Below are positions 12,217 through 22,167 of a stretch of DNA of 34,833 nt, one piece after another (position 1 is the stretch's first letter; every line of letters starts with the position of its first letter). A program made the position numbers and the translations under genes. Below the pieces are notes generated by a model, which did not search any database, was not told where the DNA came from, and saw only the letters and a program-made list of their open reading frames with translations. The DNA lies in contig CAMYNJ010000148.1 in the NCBI GenBank assembly GCA_947259795.1, positions 1-34,833 of the forward strand, read 5' to 3'. The DNA is from an uncultured Alphaproteobacteria bacterium (GTDB lineage: Bacteria > Pseudomonadota > Alphaproteobacteria > UBA8366 > JADFVY01).

Positions 12217-13459
12217 CGACGATTGTTTCGCCCATGGCGGCGCGCTGATGCCGCTGGACGAGGCGCTGGCGATGCTGGCGGAGCGGATCGGCCCGGTCGC
12301 GGAGACCGTGCGCCTGCCGCTGGCGGAGGCCGGCGGATGCCTGCTGGCCGAAGACGTCACGGCCGCGGTCGATGTGCCGCCGCACGACAATTCGGCGGTC
12401 GACGGATATGCGCTGTTTTTCGACGATCTCGACCCGGATGGGGAAACCCGCCTGCCGGTTACCGGCCGGGTGGCGGCGGGCCATCCGCTGGGCCGTGCGG
12501 CGGTGCGCGGCGAGGCGATCCGAATTTTCACCGGCGCGCCGATGCCCGAAGGGCCGGACACGGTGATGATGCAGGAGGACTGCCGCGAGGACGGCGATGA
12601 TGTGGTGGTTATGCCGGGCATCAGGCAGGGCGCGAACCACCGCCACGCCGGCGAGGATGTGCACGAGGGTGACGTCGTGCTGCGGCGTGGCCGACGGCTG
12701 AAACCCCAGGATATCGGTCTGGCCGCCGCTGTCGGGCGAACCGAACTGGCGGTCTATGAGCCAATCCGGGTGGCGGTGTTCTCCACCGGCGACGAGGTGC
12801 GCGAACCCGGCCAGCCCCTGCCCGATGGGGCGATCTACGACGCCAACCGCTATACGCTGATGAGCGCGGCCGCCCGGCTGGGCTGCAGGGTCAGCGATCT
12901 CGGCATCCTGCCCGACGACGAGGCGGTCATCGGCAAGGCGTTGGCCCAAGCCGCCGAAAGCCACGATCTGCTGTTGACCTCCGGCGGCGTGTCGGTCGGC
13001 GAGGAGGACCATTTGCGGGCCGCCGTCGAGGCCGGGGGCAACTTGCATTTCTGGCGGCTGGCGATCAAGCCCGGCCGGCCGGTGGCGATGGGCCAGATCG
13101 CCCGCACGCCGATCGTCGGCCTGCCGGGCAACCCGGGCGCGGTGCTGGTGACCTTCCTGCTGATCGCCCGGCCGATCCTGCTGCGGCTGGCCGGGATGGA
13201 GGATGTGACTGCACATCGTTTTGCGGTGCGGGCCGGATTCGACCACAAGAAAAAATCGGGCCGCCGGGAATTCGTTCGTGCCAGACTGACGGCGGGCGAG
13301 GACGGCGCGGCGGTGGTGCTCAAGCATGGGGCCAGCGGGGCGGGGATACTGTCTTCCCTGGTCGAGGCCGACGGGCTGGTGGATTTGGGGCCCGACTTGA
13401 CCTATCTAGAGTCAGGTAGCAGTGTTGATTTCCTGCCCTTCAGCGAGGTTTTGACATGA
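12203..13459 (+). CDS. moeA: Molybdopterin molybdenumtransferase MoeA
   Basis: DVPPHDNSAVDGYAL, GAPMPEGPDTVMMQED, FSTGDEV, LTSGGVSVGEEDHLR, GLPGNPGAVLVTF. Confidence 0.95.
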   Translation: MAQLSDDCFAHGGALMPLDEALAMLAERIGPVAETVRLPLAEAGGCLLAEDVTAAVDVPPHDNSAVDGYALFFDDLDPDGETRLPVTGRVAAGHPLGRAAVRGEAIRIFTGAPMPEGPDTVMMQEDCREDGDDVVVMPGIRQGANHRHAGEDVHEGDVVLRRGRRLKPQDIGLAAAVGRTELAVYEPIRVAVFSTGDEVREPGQPLPDGAIYDANRYTLMSAAARLGCRVSDLGILPDDEAVIGKALAQAAESHDLLLTSGGVSVGEEDHLRAAVEAGGNLHFWRLAIKPGRPVAMGQIARTPIVGLPGNPGAVLVTFLLIARPILLRLAGMEDVTAHRFAVRAGFDHKKKSGRREFVRARLTAGEDGAAVVLKHGASGAGILSSLVEADGLVDLGPDLTYLESGSSVDFLPFSEVLT

Positions 13460-13707
13460 AGATCCTCTATTTTGCCTTTCTGCGCCAGCGCACCGGCCTG
13501 GGCGAGGAAACCGTCAACGCACCGGACGAGATTCAGGATGTCGCCGGCCTGGTGGAATGGCTGAAGACGCGCGGCCCCGGCCATGCGGAGGCATTGCGGG
13601 ACGTCTCGGCGATCCGCGTCGCCGTGAACCAGGAATTCGCCGGCATGGACACGGCCATCGCCGCCAATGACGAGATCGCCTTCTTCCCGCCGGTAACGGG
13701 CGGCTGA
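13456..13707 (+). CDS. moaD: Molybdopterin synthase small subunit MoaD
   Basis: 83 aa ubiquitin-like, KILYFAFLRQRTGL, C-terminal FFPPVTGG. 4-nt overlap with moeA. Confidence 0.95.
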   Translation: MKILYFAFLRQRTGLGEETVNAPDEIQDVAGLVEWLKTRGPGHAEALRDVSAIRVAVNQEFAGMDTAIAANDEIAFFPPVTGG

Positions 13708-13710
13708 GCA

Positions 13711-14184
13711 ATGACCGTGAAGGTCCAGCGAGAGGATTTCGACGTCGGCGCGGAGATCGCGGCGCTGACGGCGGGCCGCTCCGATATCGGCGGCGTAGCG
13801 ACCTTCCTGGGCCTGGTGCGCGACATCGCCGGCGACGAAGAGATCAGCGCCATGACGCTGGAGCATTATCCCGGCATGACCGAAAAAATGCTGGCCGATA
13901 TCGAGGCTCAGGCGCTGGTACGTTGGCCGCTGGACGAAACCCTGATCATCCACCGCTACGGCCGGCTGGAGCCCGGCGACCGCATCGTTCTGGTCGTCAC
14001 CGCCAGCGCCCACCGCAAGGCCGCGCTTGAATCCTGCGAATTTCTGATCGACTGGCTGAAGACCAGGGCGCCCTTCTGGAAGCTGGAAGAAACCGGCCAG
14101 GGCGAACATTGGGTCGAGGCTAGGGAGAGCGACGACGAAGCCGCCACGCGCTGGAACAAAACGCCGGCAAAGGCAGCGCAATAG
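13711..14184 (+). CDS. moaE: Molybdopterin synthase catalytic subunit MoaE
   Basis: ATFLGLVRDIAGDEEISAMTLEHYPGMTEKML, HRYGRLEPGDRIVLVVTASAHRKAALESCEFLIDWLKTRAPFWKLE. Confidence 0.95.
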   Translation: MTVKVQREDFDVGAEIAALTAGRSDIGGVATFLGLVRDIAGDEEISAMTLEHYPGMTEKMLADIEAQALVRWPLDETLIIHRYGRLEPGDRIVLVVTASAHRKAALESCEFLIDWLKTRAPFWKLEETGQGEHWVEARESDDEAATRWNKTPAKAAQ

Positions 14185-14246
14185 CCGTGGCGGCAACCAA
14201 AATGCTTCACTGACCTCCGGTAAAGGGAGGCTGTATCGAGGGTTCA

Positions 14247-15134
14247 ATGGTGGCTGCACCCGGCAATCCAGAACGAGTCGCCATCGCGCGAATGGCCGTC
14301 TCCGCCGCCATATGGACGGCGTTCGTCCTCGTGGCCCACGAAGTGACCCACCGTTTCCTGCCGGTAACGGAGCCGGTTCCGGGGCCCGGGCTAAAGATGC
14401 TAGCCGTCCAGGCGGTGGCGATTACGCTGGCCACCCTGGCCCTGCTGGCGGTGCGCCAGCCGACCCACCTAATCACCCTGCGGGCGGTGCTAGCGACCGC
14501 GATCTGGGTCAGCCTGATCGTGCTGGGGCACTATCTGGCGCGTCTCGATGCGGCGGCGATCCGCGATACGCTGACGGCCCTGCGCGAGAGCCTGGGCATG
14601 GGCGCCCTGGTGGCGAGCGCGCTCATGCTGGCGGTGCTGCTGGGTCTGCCCTTCGTGCCCAGCGTCGAGATGGGATTATTGATGATGACGGTGTTCGGCC
14701 GCGAGGGCGCCGTCGCGGCTTGGCTGGCGACCATCGCCGGGCTGTCACTGGCCCATGCGGCGGGCCGCTACATGCCGGCCGACCGGGTGCATCACTGGCT
14801 GGACCGGCACGGGCTACTTCCAGCTAACCGGGATCCTGATAAATCCCCCATGGCCGATATGCTGGACCGCCTGCATCTGTCGAAAAAAAAGGGCCACCGC
14901 ATCGCCGCCTTCCTGCTGCGCCACCGCTACCTGTTGTTCGCGGCGCTGATCAACATGCCGGGCAATTCGGTGCTGGGCGGCGGCGGCGGCATCGCGCTGG
15001 TCAGCGGCTTCGCCCGCCTTTATCGCTGGCCCTGGTTCCTGCTGACCGCGGCACTGGCCTCGACGCCGATTCCGCTGCTGGTGTTTTTCGGCCTGATCCG
15101 CGTCGACGAATGGCTCGCCGCGTTGGGCGGGTGA
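14247..15134 (+). CDS. Multi-pass membrane protein, DedA/TVP38 (SNARE-associated)-like
   Basis: Several TM segments; GLPFVPSVEMGLLMMTVFGREGAVAAWLATIAGLSLAHAAGRY and INMPGNSVLGGGGGIALVSGFARLY are consistent with DedA-like proteins. Confidence 0.55.
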   Translation: MVAAPGNPERVAIARMAVSAAIWTAFVLVAHEVTHRFLPVTEPVPGPGLKMLAVQAVAITLATLALLAVRQPTHLITLRAVLATAIWVSLIVLGHYLARLDAAAIRDTLTALRESLGMGALVASALMLAVLLGLPFVPSVEMGLLMMTVFGREGAVAAWLATIAGLSLAHAAGRYMPADRVHHWLDRHGLLPANRDPDKSPMADMLDRLHLSKKKGHRIAAFLLRHRYLLFAALINMPGNSVLGGGGGIALVSGFARLYRWPWFLLTAALASTPIPLLVFFGLIRVDEWLAALGG

Positions 15135-15141
15135 ACAAGCT

Positions 15142-15852
15142 CTACACGACCAGGTATTTCGTGAGTTCCGGTATGTCCGTCGTGGCGAAGAGCGCTTCCG
15201 TTTGCTTGACGGTCAGGATTCGCCCCTGGTGGACGAAGGCGGTGCGGCTTGCCGCGTAGCGGGCATCGTCGGGCTGGTGGGAAACGACCAGCACGGTCAT
15301 CGCCTTTTCGCGGTGAATTTCACGAACCAGATCCAGCATCTCCCGGCGCAGGGCGGGTCCGAGCGCCGCGAAGGGCTCGTCGAGCAACAATACGGGCTTG
15401 TCGCGCACCAGGGCGCGCGCAATGGCGACGCGCTGGCGTTCGCCGCCCGACAGCTGCCCCGGCAGGCGGCGTTCGAACCCCGTCAGGCCCACCCGGTTCA
15501 AGGCAGTCGCAATTCGTTCGCGATCGGCCGCAGTCAGTTTCAGGGCAGGCGAAATGCCCAGGCCGACATTGGTCTTCACGTCGAGATGGGCGAACAAATT
15601 ATGCTCCTGAAACACCATGGTGACCGGGCGCATGCTGGGCGGCAGCGCCGTCACGTCCAGACCGCCGAGCCGGATGCTGCCGGAGAGCGGGGGCTCGAAG
15701 CCGGCGATCAGGTTCAAAAGCGTGGTCTTGCCCGACCCGCTCGGCCCGATGATGGCCAGGAAATCGCCCGGCCCGACCGTAAGGTCGAACCTCATATCCA
15801 TGTCTTCATATCTGAACCGGACATCGGACAGTTCGATCGCAGCGTCTGTCAT
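15142..15852 (-). CDS. thiQ: Thiamine ABC transporter ATP-binding protein ThiQ
   Basis: [25 protein letters not shown] Walker [17 protein letters not shown] signature, [12 protein letters not shown] Walker B. ATG at 15852 ([11 protein letters not shown]) overlaps thiP stop by 4 nt; upstream extension in the ORF track is spurious. Confidence 0.93.
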   Translation of the reverse strand: MTDAAIELSDVRFRYEDMDMRFDLTVGPGDFLAIIGPSGSGKTTLLNLIAGFEPPLSGSIRLGGLDVTALPPSMRPVTMVFQEHNLFAHLDVKTNVGLGISPALKLTAADRERIATALNRVGLTGFERRLPGQLSGGERQRVAIARALVRDKPVLLLDEPFAALGPALRREMLDLVREIHREKAMTVLVVSHQPDDARYAASRTAFVHQGRILTVKQTEALFATTDIPELTKYLVV

Positions 15853-17480
15853 CTTCGGCCTTCCGGTTTCGCCGTTGCGCGTTCGGCGGCAAGGATCAGG
15901 AGCAGGCAAAACACCGCAAGCATGAGGGCTAGCCCCGCGGCGTCGGTCGTCCGGTAGCTGCCCATGCGCTGCAGGATCAGCAGCGGCAAGGTGGTCAGGT
16001 CTTCCGACCCGAACAGCGCCACCGCCCCCAGATCGCCAAGGGACAGCGCCATGGCGAAGGCGAAGGCCACCCCGAAGGCCGGCCGCAGGACGGGCCAGTC
16101 CGCCAGGCGCCATCGGTTCCAGCCGGACATCCCCAAGCTTTCGCACAGCCGGTCATGGGCGCCGGCGGCGTTGGCGTGCGCGGGGCCGAGAATGCGTAGC
16201 GTATAGGGCAGAGCCATCAGCCCGTTGATCGTCACCACCACGGCCGGCGCCAACGCAAAACCCTCGCCCACTCCGCGCAGCAGCACGAACCACCCCGCCC
16301 CCAGAAGTATCGGGGGCATCACCAGGATCAGGCTTCCACCCGATTCGCAGGCCATGACGAAACCGGTATGCCACCAGGCCTTGCCATTGGAGCGCTTCGC
16401 CGCGTGGGCGGCGATCAGCAGTGACCAGGCCAGGGCGATGCACAGCACCGCCGCCGCGGCGCCGATGGACAGGCTGGTCAGCACGGCTTGCCAGACGATG
16501 GCTTCATCCAGCAGCTTGCGAAACGGCGCGGTCAGGGCCGAGACCGTCAGCGCCACCAGCGGCAGGATTATAAATATCGCCGCCGAGGCGATGACGGCGC
16601 CGTCGCCGATCCGGCCGCCGAGCCCGGCGCAATCCGGCCGCGCGACCGCGCGGTTGAGGCTGGGCGTGGCGACCGTCGGCATGGTCAGGCGCATGCCGAT
16701 GGCAATCAGAAGGGCCGTCACGCCGAGCTGAACAAGGGCGAGAATCACCGCCCGGCCGGGATCGAAATCGAAGCGCAAGGCCTGGTAAATCGCAACTTCG
16801 ATAGTCGTCGCAGCCGGCCCGCCACCCAGCGTCAGCACGACGGTGAAGCTGGCGATGCACAGCATGAAGATCAGGCCGGCAATTCCCGGCAGGCCGGCGC
16901 GCAAGACCGGCCATTCGATAAAACGGAAGATGGCGCCGGATTTCATGCCGAGCTGGCTGGACAGGCGCCAGCTCTCGCCCGGGATGCGTTCCAGATGCAT
17001 GATCATCAGCCGGGCCGCCAGCGGCAGATTGAAAAATACATGGGCCAGCAGAATGCCGGTCAGGCCGTAAATATTGGGCATGCCATCACTGACCCCCAGC
17101 GCCCCCAAGCCGACGGAGATCCATCCGTGACGGCCCCAGACATCGACGACGCCAAGCACCACGACGAGGGCGGGCAGGGCCAGCGGCAGGGCGAACAGCC
17201 TCAACAACAGGCCGCGCCCCGGGAAAACCTGCCTCCGCGCAATGGCCCGCGCAACCGGGATGGCCAGACCGACCGACAGAACCGCCGAAAGACCGGCCTG
17301 CCACAGGGTGAAGCGCAGGACCCGCCACAGATAATCGTCCCACAATTCGCCGCCGGCGCCGGGAGAGGTAAGCGCCGTCACGGTCAGCGCGCCAAGCGCG
17401 CCGGCCATGACGACCGCAAGGCCCGCCAGGGCAACAGAACCGGCGAACAGACTCGGCAAATTCCGGTTTCTCGGAACCAA
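15849..17480 (-). CDS. thiP: Thiamine ABC transporter permease ThiP
   Basis: 543 aa double-domain binding-protein-dependent permease; TTG start immediately follows thiB stop; located between thiB and thiQ. Confidence 0.93.
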   Translation of the reverse strand: MVPRNRNLPSLFAGSVALAGLAVVMAGALGALTVTALTSPGAGGELWDDYLWRVLRFTLWQAGLSAVLSVGLAIPVARAIARRQVFPGRGLLLRLFALPLALPALVVVLGVVDVWGRHGWISVGLGALGVSDGMPNIYGLTGILLAHVFFNLPLAARLMIMHLERIPGESWRLSSQLGMKSGAIFRFIEWPVLRAGLPGIAGLIFMLCIASFTVVLTLGGGPAATTIEVAIYQALRFDFDPGRAVILALVQLGVTALLIAIGMRLTMPTVATPSLNRAVARPDCAGLGGRIGDGAVIASAAIFIILPLVALTVSALTAPFRKLLDEAIVWQAVLTSLSIGAAAAVLCIALAWSLLIAAHAAKRSNGKAWWHTGFVMACESGGSLILVMPPILLGAGWFVLLRGVGEGFALAPAVVVTINGLMALPYTLRILGPAHANAAGAHDRLCESLGMSGWNRWRLADWPVLRPAFGVAFAFAMALSLGDLGAVALFGSEDLTTLPLLILQRMGSYRTTDAAGLALMLAVFCLLLILAAERATAKPEGRR

Positions 17481-18476
17481 CTACTTACTCATGGATTCGA
17501 GCCACTCGCCGACCCAGGCGCGGCGATTTTCGGCCACGATTTCGGGTGAATAAAGCAGCGTCTTCGATGGCTTGACCAGCCGGCCGAATTCGTCGGGCAA
17601 AGGTTTCGACAACGCCCCGGCCGGGAACATCCAGTTGTTCGTCGGGATGTGATCCTGGAAACCGGGACCGGTCATGAACGCCAGAAAGCGTCTGGCCAGC
17701 GCTTCGTTCGGTGTTGCCTTCAGCATGGCCGCCACCTCCACCTGCAGATAATGCCCCTCGGCGAATGACGCGGCGGCGTACTTTTCCGATTTCTCGGCGA
17801 TCCGGTGATAGGCCGGCGAGGTGGTGTAGCTCAGCACCATTTCCGCCTCGCCCTTGGTGAACAGGCCGTAGGCCTCGCTCCAGCCTGGGGTGACGGTGAG
17901 CACGCGTGGCCGCAACCGCGCCCAGGCTTCGCCCGCCTTGTCGCCGTAAACCGACTTCATCCACAACAGGAAGCCCAGCCCCGGGGTCGAGGTTCGTGGA
18001 TCCTGCAGAACGATCTTCTGCCCGGGGTCGCCCTCGACTAGTTCCTTCAGGCTGGCCGGCGGGTTGGCCACCTTCTCGGTATTATAGATCACCGCGAAAT
18101 GGGCGAAATCGTAGGGCACGAAGATGTCGTCCTTCCAGTCGATCGGCAGGGTAAGCTTCGACGTGTCCGTGCCATGGCCGGCGAACAGGTTCGTGGCCTT
18201 GGCCTCGGCGATCAGATTGGTGTCGAGGCCGAGCACGATGTCGGCCTTGGCGGACGCCCCTTCCAGTTTCAGGCGATTGAGGATGGCGACGCCGTCCTGG
18301 ATACCGACCCAGTTCAGCGTGCAGCCGCATTCAGCCTCGAAGGATTTCTTGATGGCGGGGCCCGGGCCCCAATCGGTAACGAAGCTTTCGTAGGTATAGA
18401 CGTTCAATGTCTCGGCGGCTTTCGCCGTTCCGGCAAAGGCGAGAAACATTGCAATGACGGCAATCAGATTACGCAT
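17481..18476 (-). CDS. thiB: Thiamine substrate-binding periplasmic protein ThiB
   Basis: Signal peptide [20 protein letters not shown], then [39 protein letters not shown] at 18476 with AGGAG upstream. Confidence 0.95.
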   Translation of the reverse strand: MRNLIAVIAMFLAFAGTAKAAETLNVYTYESFVTDWGPGPAIKKSFEAECGCTLNWVGIQDGVAILNRLKLEGASAKADIVLGLDTNLIAEAKATNLFAGHGTDTSKLTLPIDWKDDIFVPYDFAHFAVIYNTEKVANPPASLKELVEGDPGQKIVLQDPRTSTPGLGFLLWMKSVYGDKAGEAWARLRPRVLTVTPGWSEAYGLFTKGEAEMVLSYTTSPAYHRIAEKSEKYAAASFAEGHYLQVEVAAMLKATPNEALARRFLAFMTGPGFQDHIPTNNWMFPAGALSKPLPDEFGRLVKPSKTLLYSPEIVAENRRAWVGEWLESMSK

Positions 18477-18538
18477 CGGCGTCTCCTTCCATGTGACCGG
18501 AACGGATGAAGGGGCCGACTTTGCTAGGCGGACTCCTG

Positions 18539-18633
18539 CTCCCTCCGCCGGCATTACCCGGATCAGGTTCATCGGGTTGGCAGGCCGCCTATTGCGTACA
18601 ACCTGCCTCTCAGCCGTTTCCGGCACCCCGTAG
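18539..18633 (-). ncRNA. TPP riboswitch (THI element)
   Basis: Reverse strand CTACGGGGTGCCGGAAACGGCTGAGAGGCAGG...CAACCCGATGAACCTGATCCGGGTAATGCCGGCGGAGGGA matches the THI-box core, upstream of thiB. Confidence 0.95.
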
Positions 18634-18733
18634 AGTGAATGCGACCATAAACCGTCGGGCCGGCGGGAACAAAGGGAAATTACCCAAACATGAACTGGAC
18701 TGATCGTCGCCGCTGTGCTTTACGGTCCCGGTC

Positions 18734-19360
18734 ATGACCCGTTTCAGCATTCTTCTCGACGGCACGCTCAATCCGACCGACAGGCTCCGTGACCAGGTCG
18801 CCGGCAGCCGTGTTATTGCCGCCGATGGCGGGATACGGCATGCGCAGGCGCTCGGTCTCGATGTCGAGTTGTGGGTCGGCGATTTCGATTCCTCTGAACC
18901 CGGCCTGATCGCGCATAACGGCAATGTCGAACGCCAGACCCACCCGGCGGCGAAGGACAAGACCGATGGCGAGATCGCCATCGACGAGGCCCGGCGGCGC
19001 GGCGCCCGCGAAATTGCGCTGGTCGGCGGGCTGGGCGGTCAGAGCGACCATGCGCTGGCCCATATCATGCTCGGCCTCGGGCTGGAGCGCGAGGGCATCC
19101 GAGTCGTCATCACCAGCGGCGGGGAAGAGGCCTATCCCCTGCTGCCCGGCGTGCGGGCGCTGGACCTTCCGCCGGCCAGCCGGATGAGCATCATCGCCCT
19201 CGCCGATCTGGTCGGGCTGTCCCTGACCGGGGTGGAATGGCCGCTTGCCGACCGGACGGTCAAGCTGAGCAGTAGCCTGACCCTGTCGAACGTCGTTGTC
19301 GGGCCGCTGGAAATTACGCTCGGACAAGGCTATGGGGTGGTCGTCGCCTATCCCGGTTGA
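18734..19360 (+). CDS. Thiamine pyrophosphokinase (thiamine diphosphokinase)
   Basis: RVIAADGGIRHAQALGLDVELWVGDFDSSEP, KDKTDGEIAIDEARRRGAREIALVGGLGGQSDHALAH; divergent from thiBPQ. Confidence 0.92.
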   Translation: MTRFSILLDGTLNPTDRLRDQVAGSRVIAADGGIRHAQALGLDVELWVGDFDSSEPGLIAHNGNVERQTHPAAKDKTDGEIAIDEARRRGAREIALVGGLGGQSDHALAHIMLGLGLEREGIRVVITSGGEEAYPLLPGVRALDLPPASRMSIIALADLVGLSLTGVEWPLADRTVKLSSSLTLSNVVVGPLEITLGQGYGVVVAYPG

Positions 19361-20409
19361 TCCGTGTCTCCAGCCACCCTGTCCCGCTCTCCCAGCCAGT
19401 CGCGGCGCCAGACCGCCCATTCCTCGTTGTCGGTGGTCCAGCCTGCATAGATGGCGGCGCCGAATTTCGACCCGGCCGGCTGGCCGTCGAACCACTGGCC
19501 GATGCCGACGCCGCGCAGCCCTGAGGCCATATTCTCGGCCGCCGGGTGGAAGCCGAAATGCTCGTCTTCGTAGGTCGGCACACCCATAAACAGCGTCGTA
19601 TCAGGCCCGACGATTTCCCGAAGCCGCCAGGTTTCCCAAGCGACGATCGTGCCGTAGAGCCAGTCGAACGGCATCGCGGTGTCGTACATCATGACGGCGA
19701 CCTGGTCGGTTCGGGCCGCCACATCGCGATAATAGGGCGCGCGCCACAGGCCCGCCTGCCGGAAGAACAGCCTGGCCACATATTCCAGGCCGGGGAGGGG
19801 CGCCAACTCATCCGTCGCCATCGACAGCAGCTTGCCGCGTTCGCGCGTTACCGGCGCGGTTTCGTCCAGCAGCGCCAGAAGGTCGGGGTCGCCGGAATAG
19901 ACCGGCTCTATATTATAGTGAATACCGTCGAAGCCGAGGTTGATGAAATCACCTGCGGTTCGCGCGATGTTGGCCCGCGTGCCGGCATTCGTCAGGTCCA
20001 GCGGCCCACCGCCCCGGCGTTCCACCTGACCAATCCAGGCATGCAGCCGGATCGAAGGCGCGCGCCGGCGCATGGCGGCGATCAAGGCGCGGGCGTTCGG
20101 GTATTTCGCTTGCGGGATCGATCCATCGCCGGTCAGCGGCCCGACATGGAAATAGACATCGGTGATGCGGTGGCGCGTCAACAGCCCGGCGAATTCGTCA
20201 TAGACCTCTTCGGAATGGCTTTCGCCCACCCATTTATGCGCCGCCCAGATGGCGTTCGGCGTATCCGGGCCGGCGGCCGATACCGGCGCGTACCGGTAGA
20301 ACAGCCACGCGCCGGCCAGCAGCAGCAAACCGGTCGTGGCCAGGCCGGCGCAAAGGACTAGCAGGATCCGGGCGAGCCGTCCGGAGAACAGCCGCGATAT
20401 TTTCGCCAT
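19348..20409 (-). CDS. Putative membrane-anchored TIM-barrel/glycoside-hydrolase-like protein, function unknown
   Basis: N-terminal TM anchor (ILLVLCAGLATTGLLLLAGAWLFY), then RITDVYFHVGPL, IRLHAWIGQV, NLGFDGIHYNIEPVYSG, VAVMMYDTAM: strands resembling a GH18-like barrel. Confidence 0.55.
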   Translation of the reverse strand: MAKISRLFSGRLARILLVLCAGLATTGLLLLAGAWLFYRYAPVSAAGPDTPNAIWAAHKWVGESHSEEVYDEFAGLLTRHRITDVYFHVGPLTGDGSIPQAKYPNARALIAAMRRRAPSIRLHAWIGQVERRGGGPLDLTNAGTRANIARTAGDFINLGFDGIHYNIEPVYSGDPDLLALLDETAPVTRERGKLLSMATDELAPLPGLEYVARLFFRQAGLWRAPYYRDVAARTDQVAVMMYDTAMPFDWLYGTIVAWETWRLREIVGPDTTLFMGVPTYEDEHFGFHPAAENMASGLRGVGIGQWFDGQPAGSKFGAAIYAGWTTDNEEWAVWRRDWLGERDRVAGDTDQPG

Positions 20410-20507
20410 TCCTTTTCACCCCCATTTGGCCTGGCGGTGATCCTGCAAGCCAACCTTGCCGTCGGCAGGGCGAATTAGGGCGATGGCGTGGCTTTCGCGC
20501 AAAGAAA

Positions 20508-20532
20508 AGGCTGGGAGAAAGGTCCCCAGCCT
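20508..20532 (-). terminator. Rho-independent terminator of ilvE
   Basis: Inverted repeat AGGCTGGG...CCCAGCCT (8-bp stem, 9-nt loop) followed on the minus strand by TTTTCTTT. Confidence 0.85.
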
Positions 20533-20557
20533 CATCAACTTGAACGCTCTTCGCCGA

Positions 20558-21457
20558 TTACGCGGCGTTCAGCGTCGCCGGCACCTCGCGGCGGACTTCG
20601 GCATCATAGTCTTCCATCAGCGTCCTGGTCAGCTCACCAGGGGTGAATTTGTACTCGCCGATTTCGCTGACCGGCGTGACCTCGACCGCGGTGCCCGTCA
20701 GGAACACCTCGCTGGCTTGGGCCAGTTCCTCCGGCATGATGGCGCGCTCGACCACTTCGATCTGGCGGGCCTTGGCCAGCGCAATCGTGGTTCGTCTTGT
20801 GATGCCGTCCAGGAAACAGTCCGGCGTGGGTGTATGCAGCTTGCCGTCGATATTCAGGAAAATATTGGCCCCGGTCGCCTCGGCGATCCGGCCGCGCCAA
20901 TCCATCATCAGGGCATCGTTGTAGCCCGCGGCCTCGGCCTTGTGCTTGGACAGGGTGCAGATCATGTAGAGGCCCGCCGCCTTGGATTTGCACGGGATCG
21001 TCCGCGGATCCGGCCGCCGCCAGTCCGACCACTGCATGCGGATGCCCTTCATGCGGGCCTCGGGCGCGAAGTAGGCCGGCCATTCCCAGGCGGCGATCGC
21101 CAGATGGATTTTGGTGTTCTGGGCCGAGACGCCCATCATTTCCGCCCCGCGCCAGGCGACCGGGCGGACATAGCCGTCGGTGATGCCCTGATGGGCGACG
21201 ACCTGCCTGCAGGCTTCGTCAACCTGTTCCGTTGTCCAGGGGATCGTGAAGTCCAGCATCCTGGCGGAGCTGTGCAGGCGCTCGGTATGTTCCGTCAGCT
21301 TGAAGATACGGCCGTCATAGACGCGCTCGCCCTCGAATACCGACGAGGCATAATGCAGGGCGTGGCTGAGAACATGCAGATTCGCATCCTTCCAGTCGAT
21401 CAGTTCGCCATCGTACCAGATGGAACCCGGGCGGTCGTCGAAGGGCATCATGGACAT
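20558..21457 (-). CDS. ilvE: Branched-chain amino acid aminotransferase
   Basis: IWYDGELIDWKDANLHVLSHALHYASSVFEGERVYDGRIF, YMICTLSKHKAEAAGYNDALMMDWRGRIAEATGANIF. Confidence 0.95.
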   Translation of the reverse strand: MSMMPFDDRPGSIWYDGELIDWKDANLHVLSHALHYASSVFEGERVYDGRIFKLTEHTERLHSSARMLDFTIPWTTEQVDEACRQVVAHQGITDGYVRPVAWRGAEMMGVSAQNTKIHLAIAAWEWPAYFAPEARMKGIRMQWSDWRRPDPRTIPCKSKAAGLYMICTLSKHKAEAAGYNDALMMDWRGRIAEATGANIFLNIDGKLHTPTPDCFLDGITRRTTIALAKARQIEVVERAIMPEELAQASEVFLTGTAVEVTPVSEIGEYKFTPGELTRTLMEDYDAEVRREVPATLNAA

Positions 21458-21606
21458 TTGGTATCCCCAGAGGCTGTAATATTGTTGTTGCGTCAGGGCC
21501 TTTTCGCGACCTGAATGAACAAAAACACCGGAAAATCACCGCTCGTTGTTCGATTATGTCGTTTAACCCTTGCATCTTGATATCATTCCGTAGCATATAA
21601 GTCAAT

Positions 21607-22134
21607 ATGGCTGACGTAAAATCTCCGCCGCATGGCGGCCCGACAAAGTTTACCGCCAATCCGCTGTTCCTGCGTGACGAGGAATTGCGCCAGGCGATCG
21701 AGATGCTGTTCTTCGCCTATCGCGATTTCACCGGCGTCGCCGACGAAATCCTGGGCGACTACGGGTTCGGCCGCGCCCATCACCGGGCAATCTATTTCAT
21801 CAGCCGTCATCCCGGCATGACGGTCAGCGGCCTGCTCAGGATACTCAGGATCACCAAGCAGAGCCTGAACCGCGTCTTGAGCCAACTGGTTGAAGAGGGC
21901 TATGTGTCGCAGCAGAAGGGGGTGCAGGACCGGCGCCAGCGCCTGCTGCGGTTGACCGACAAGGGACGCGCGCTGGAGGAGCGCCTGTCGGCAGCCCAGC
22001 GCGCCCTGATCGCCGGCGCCTACCGCGAAGTGGGCGCCGACGCGGTGGAAGGCTTCCGGAAGGTCCTGCTGGGGATCATGGGCAATGAAGAAGACCGGGA
22101 ACGCTTCGAGCGCCCGGCGCCGCCACGCCGCTAG
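21607..22134 (+). CDS. MarR-family transcriptional regulator (PetP-like)
   Basis: Winged-helix segment HHRAIYFISRHPGMTVSGLLRILRITKQSLNRVLSQLVEEGYVSQQKGVQDRRQRLLRLTDKG; precedes a response regulator/kinase pair, as in the petPR arrangement. Confidence 0.9.
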   Translation: MADVKSPPHGGPTKFTANPLFLRDEELRQAIEMLFFAYRDFTGVADEILGDYGFGRAHHRAIYFISRHPGMTVSGLLRILRITKQSLNRVLSQLVEEGYVSQQKGVQDRRQRLLRLTDKGRALEERLSAAQRALIAGAYREVGADAVEGFRKVLLGIMGNEEDRERFERPAPPRR

Positions 22135-22167
22135 CAGACCCGTGCCCAGCGTCCTATAATCGCGCCT

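Noticed and set aside
14213-14231. CCTCC-ggtaaa-GGGAGG hairpin after moaE as terminator
   Set aside because: Short stem with no T-tract; insufficient support.
16488-17549. 353-aa plus-strand ORF over thiP
   Set aside because: Antisense to thiP; Q/R/D-rich spurious translation.
20456-21514. 352-aa plus-strand ORF
   Set aside because: Antisense to ilvE, which has full domain support.
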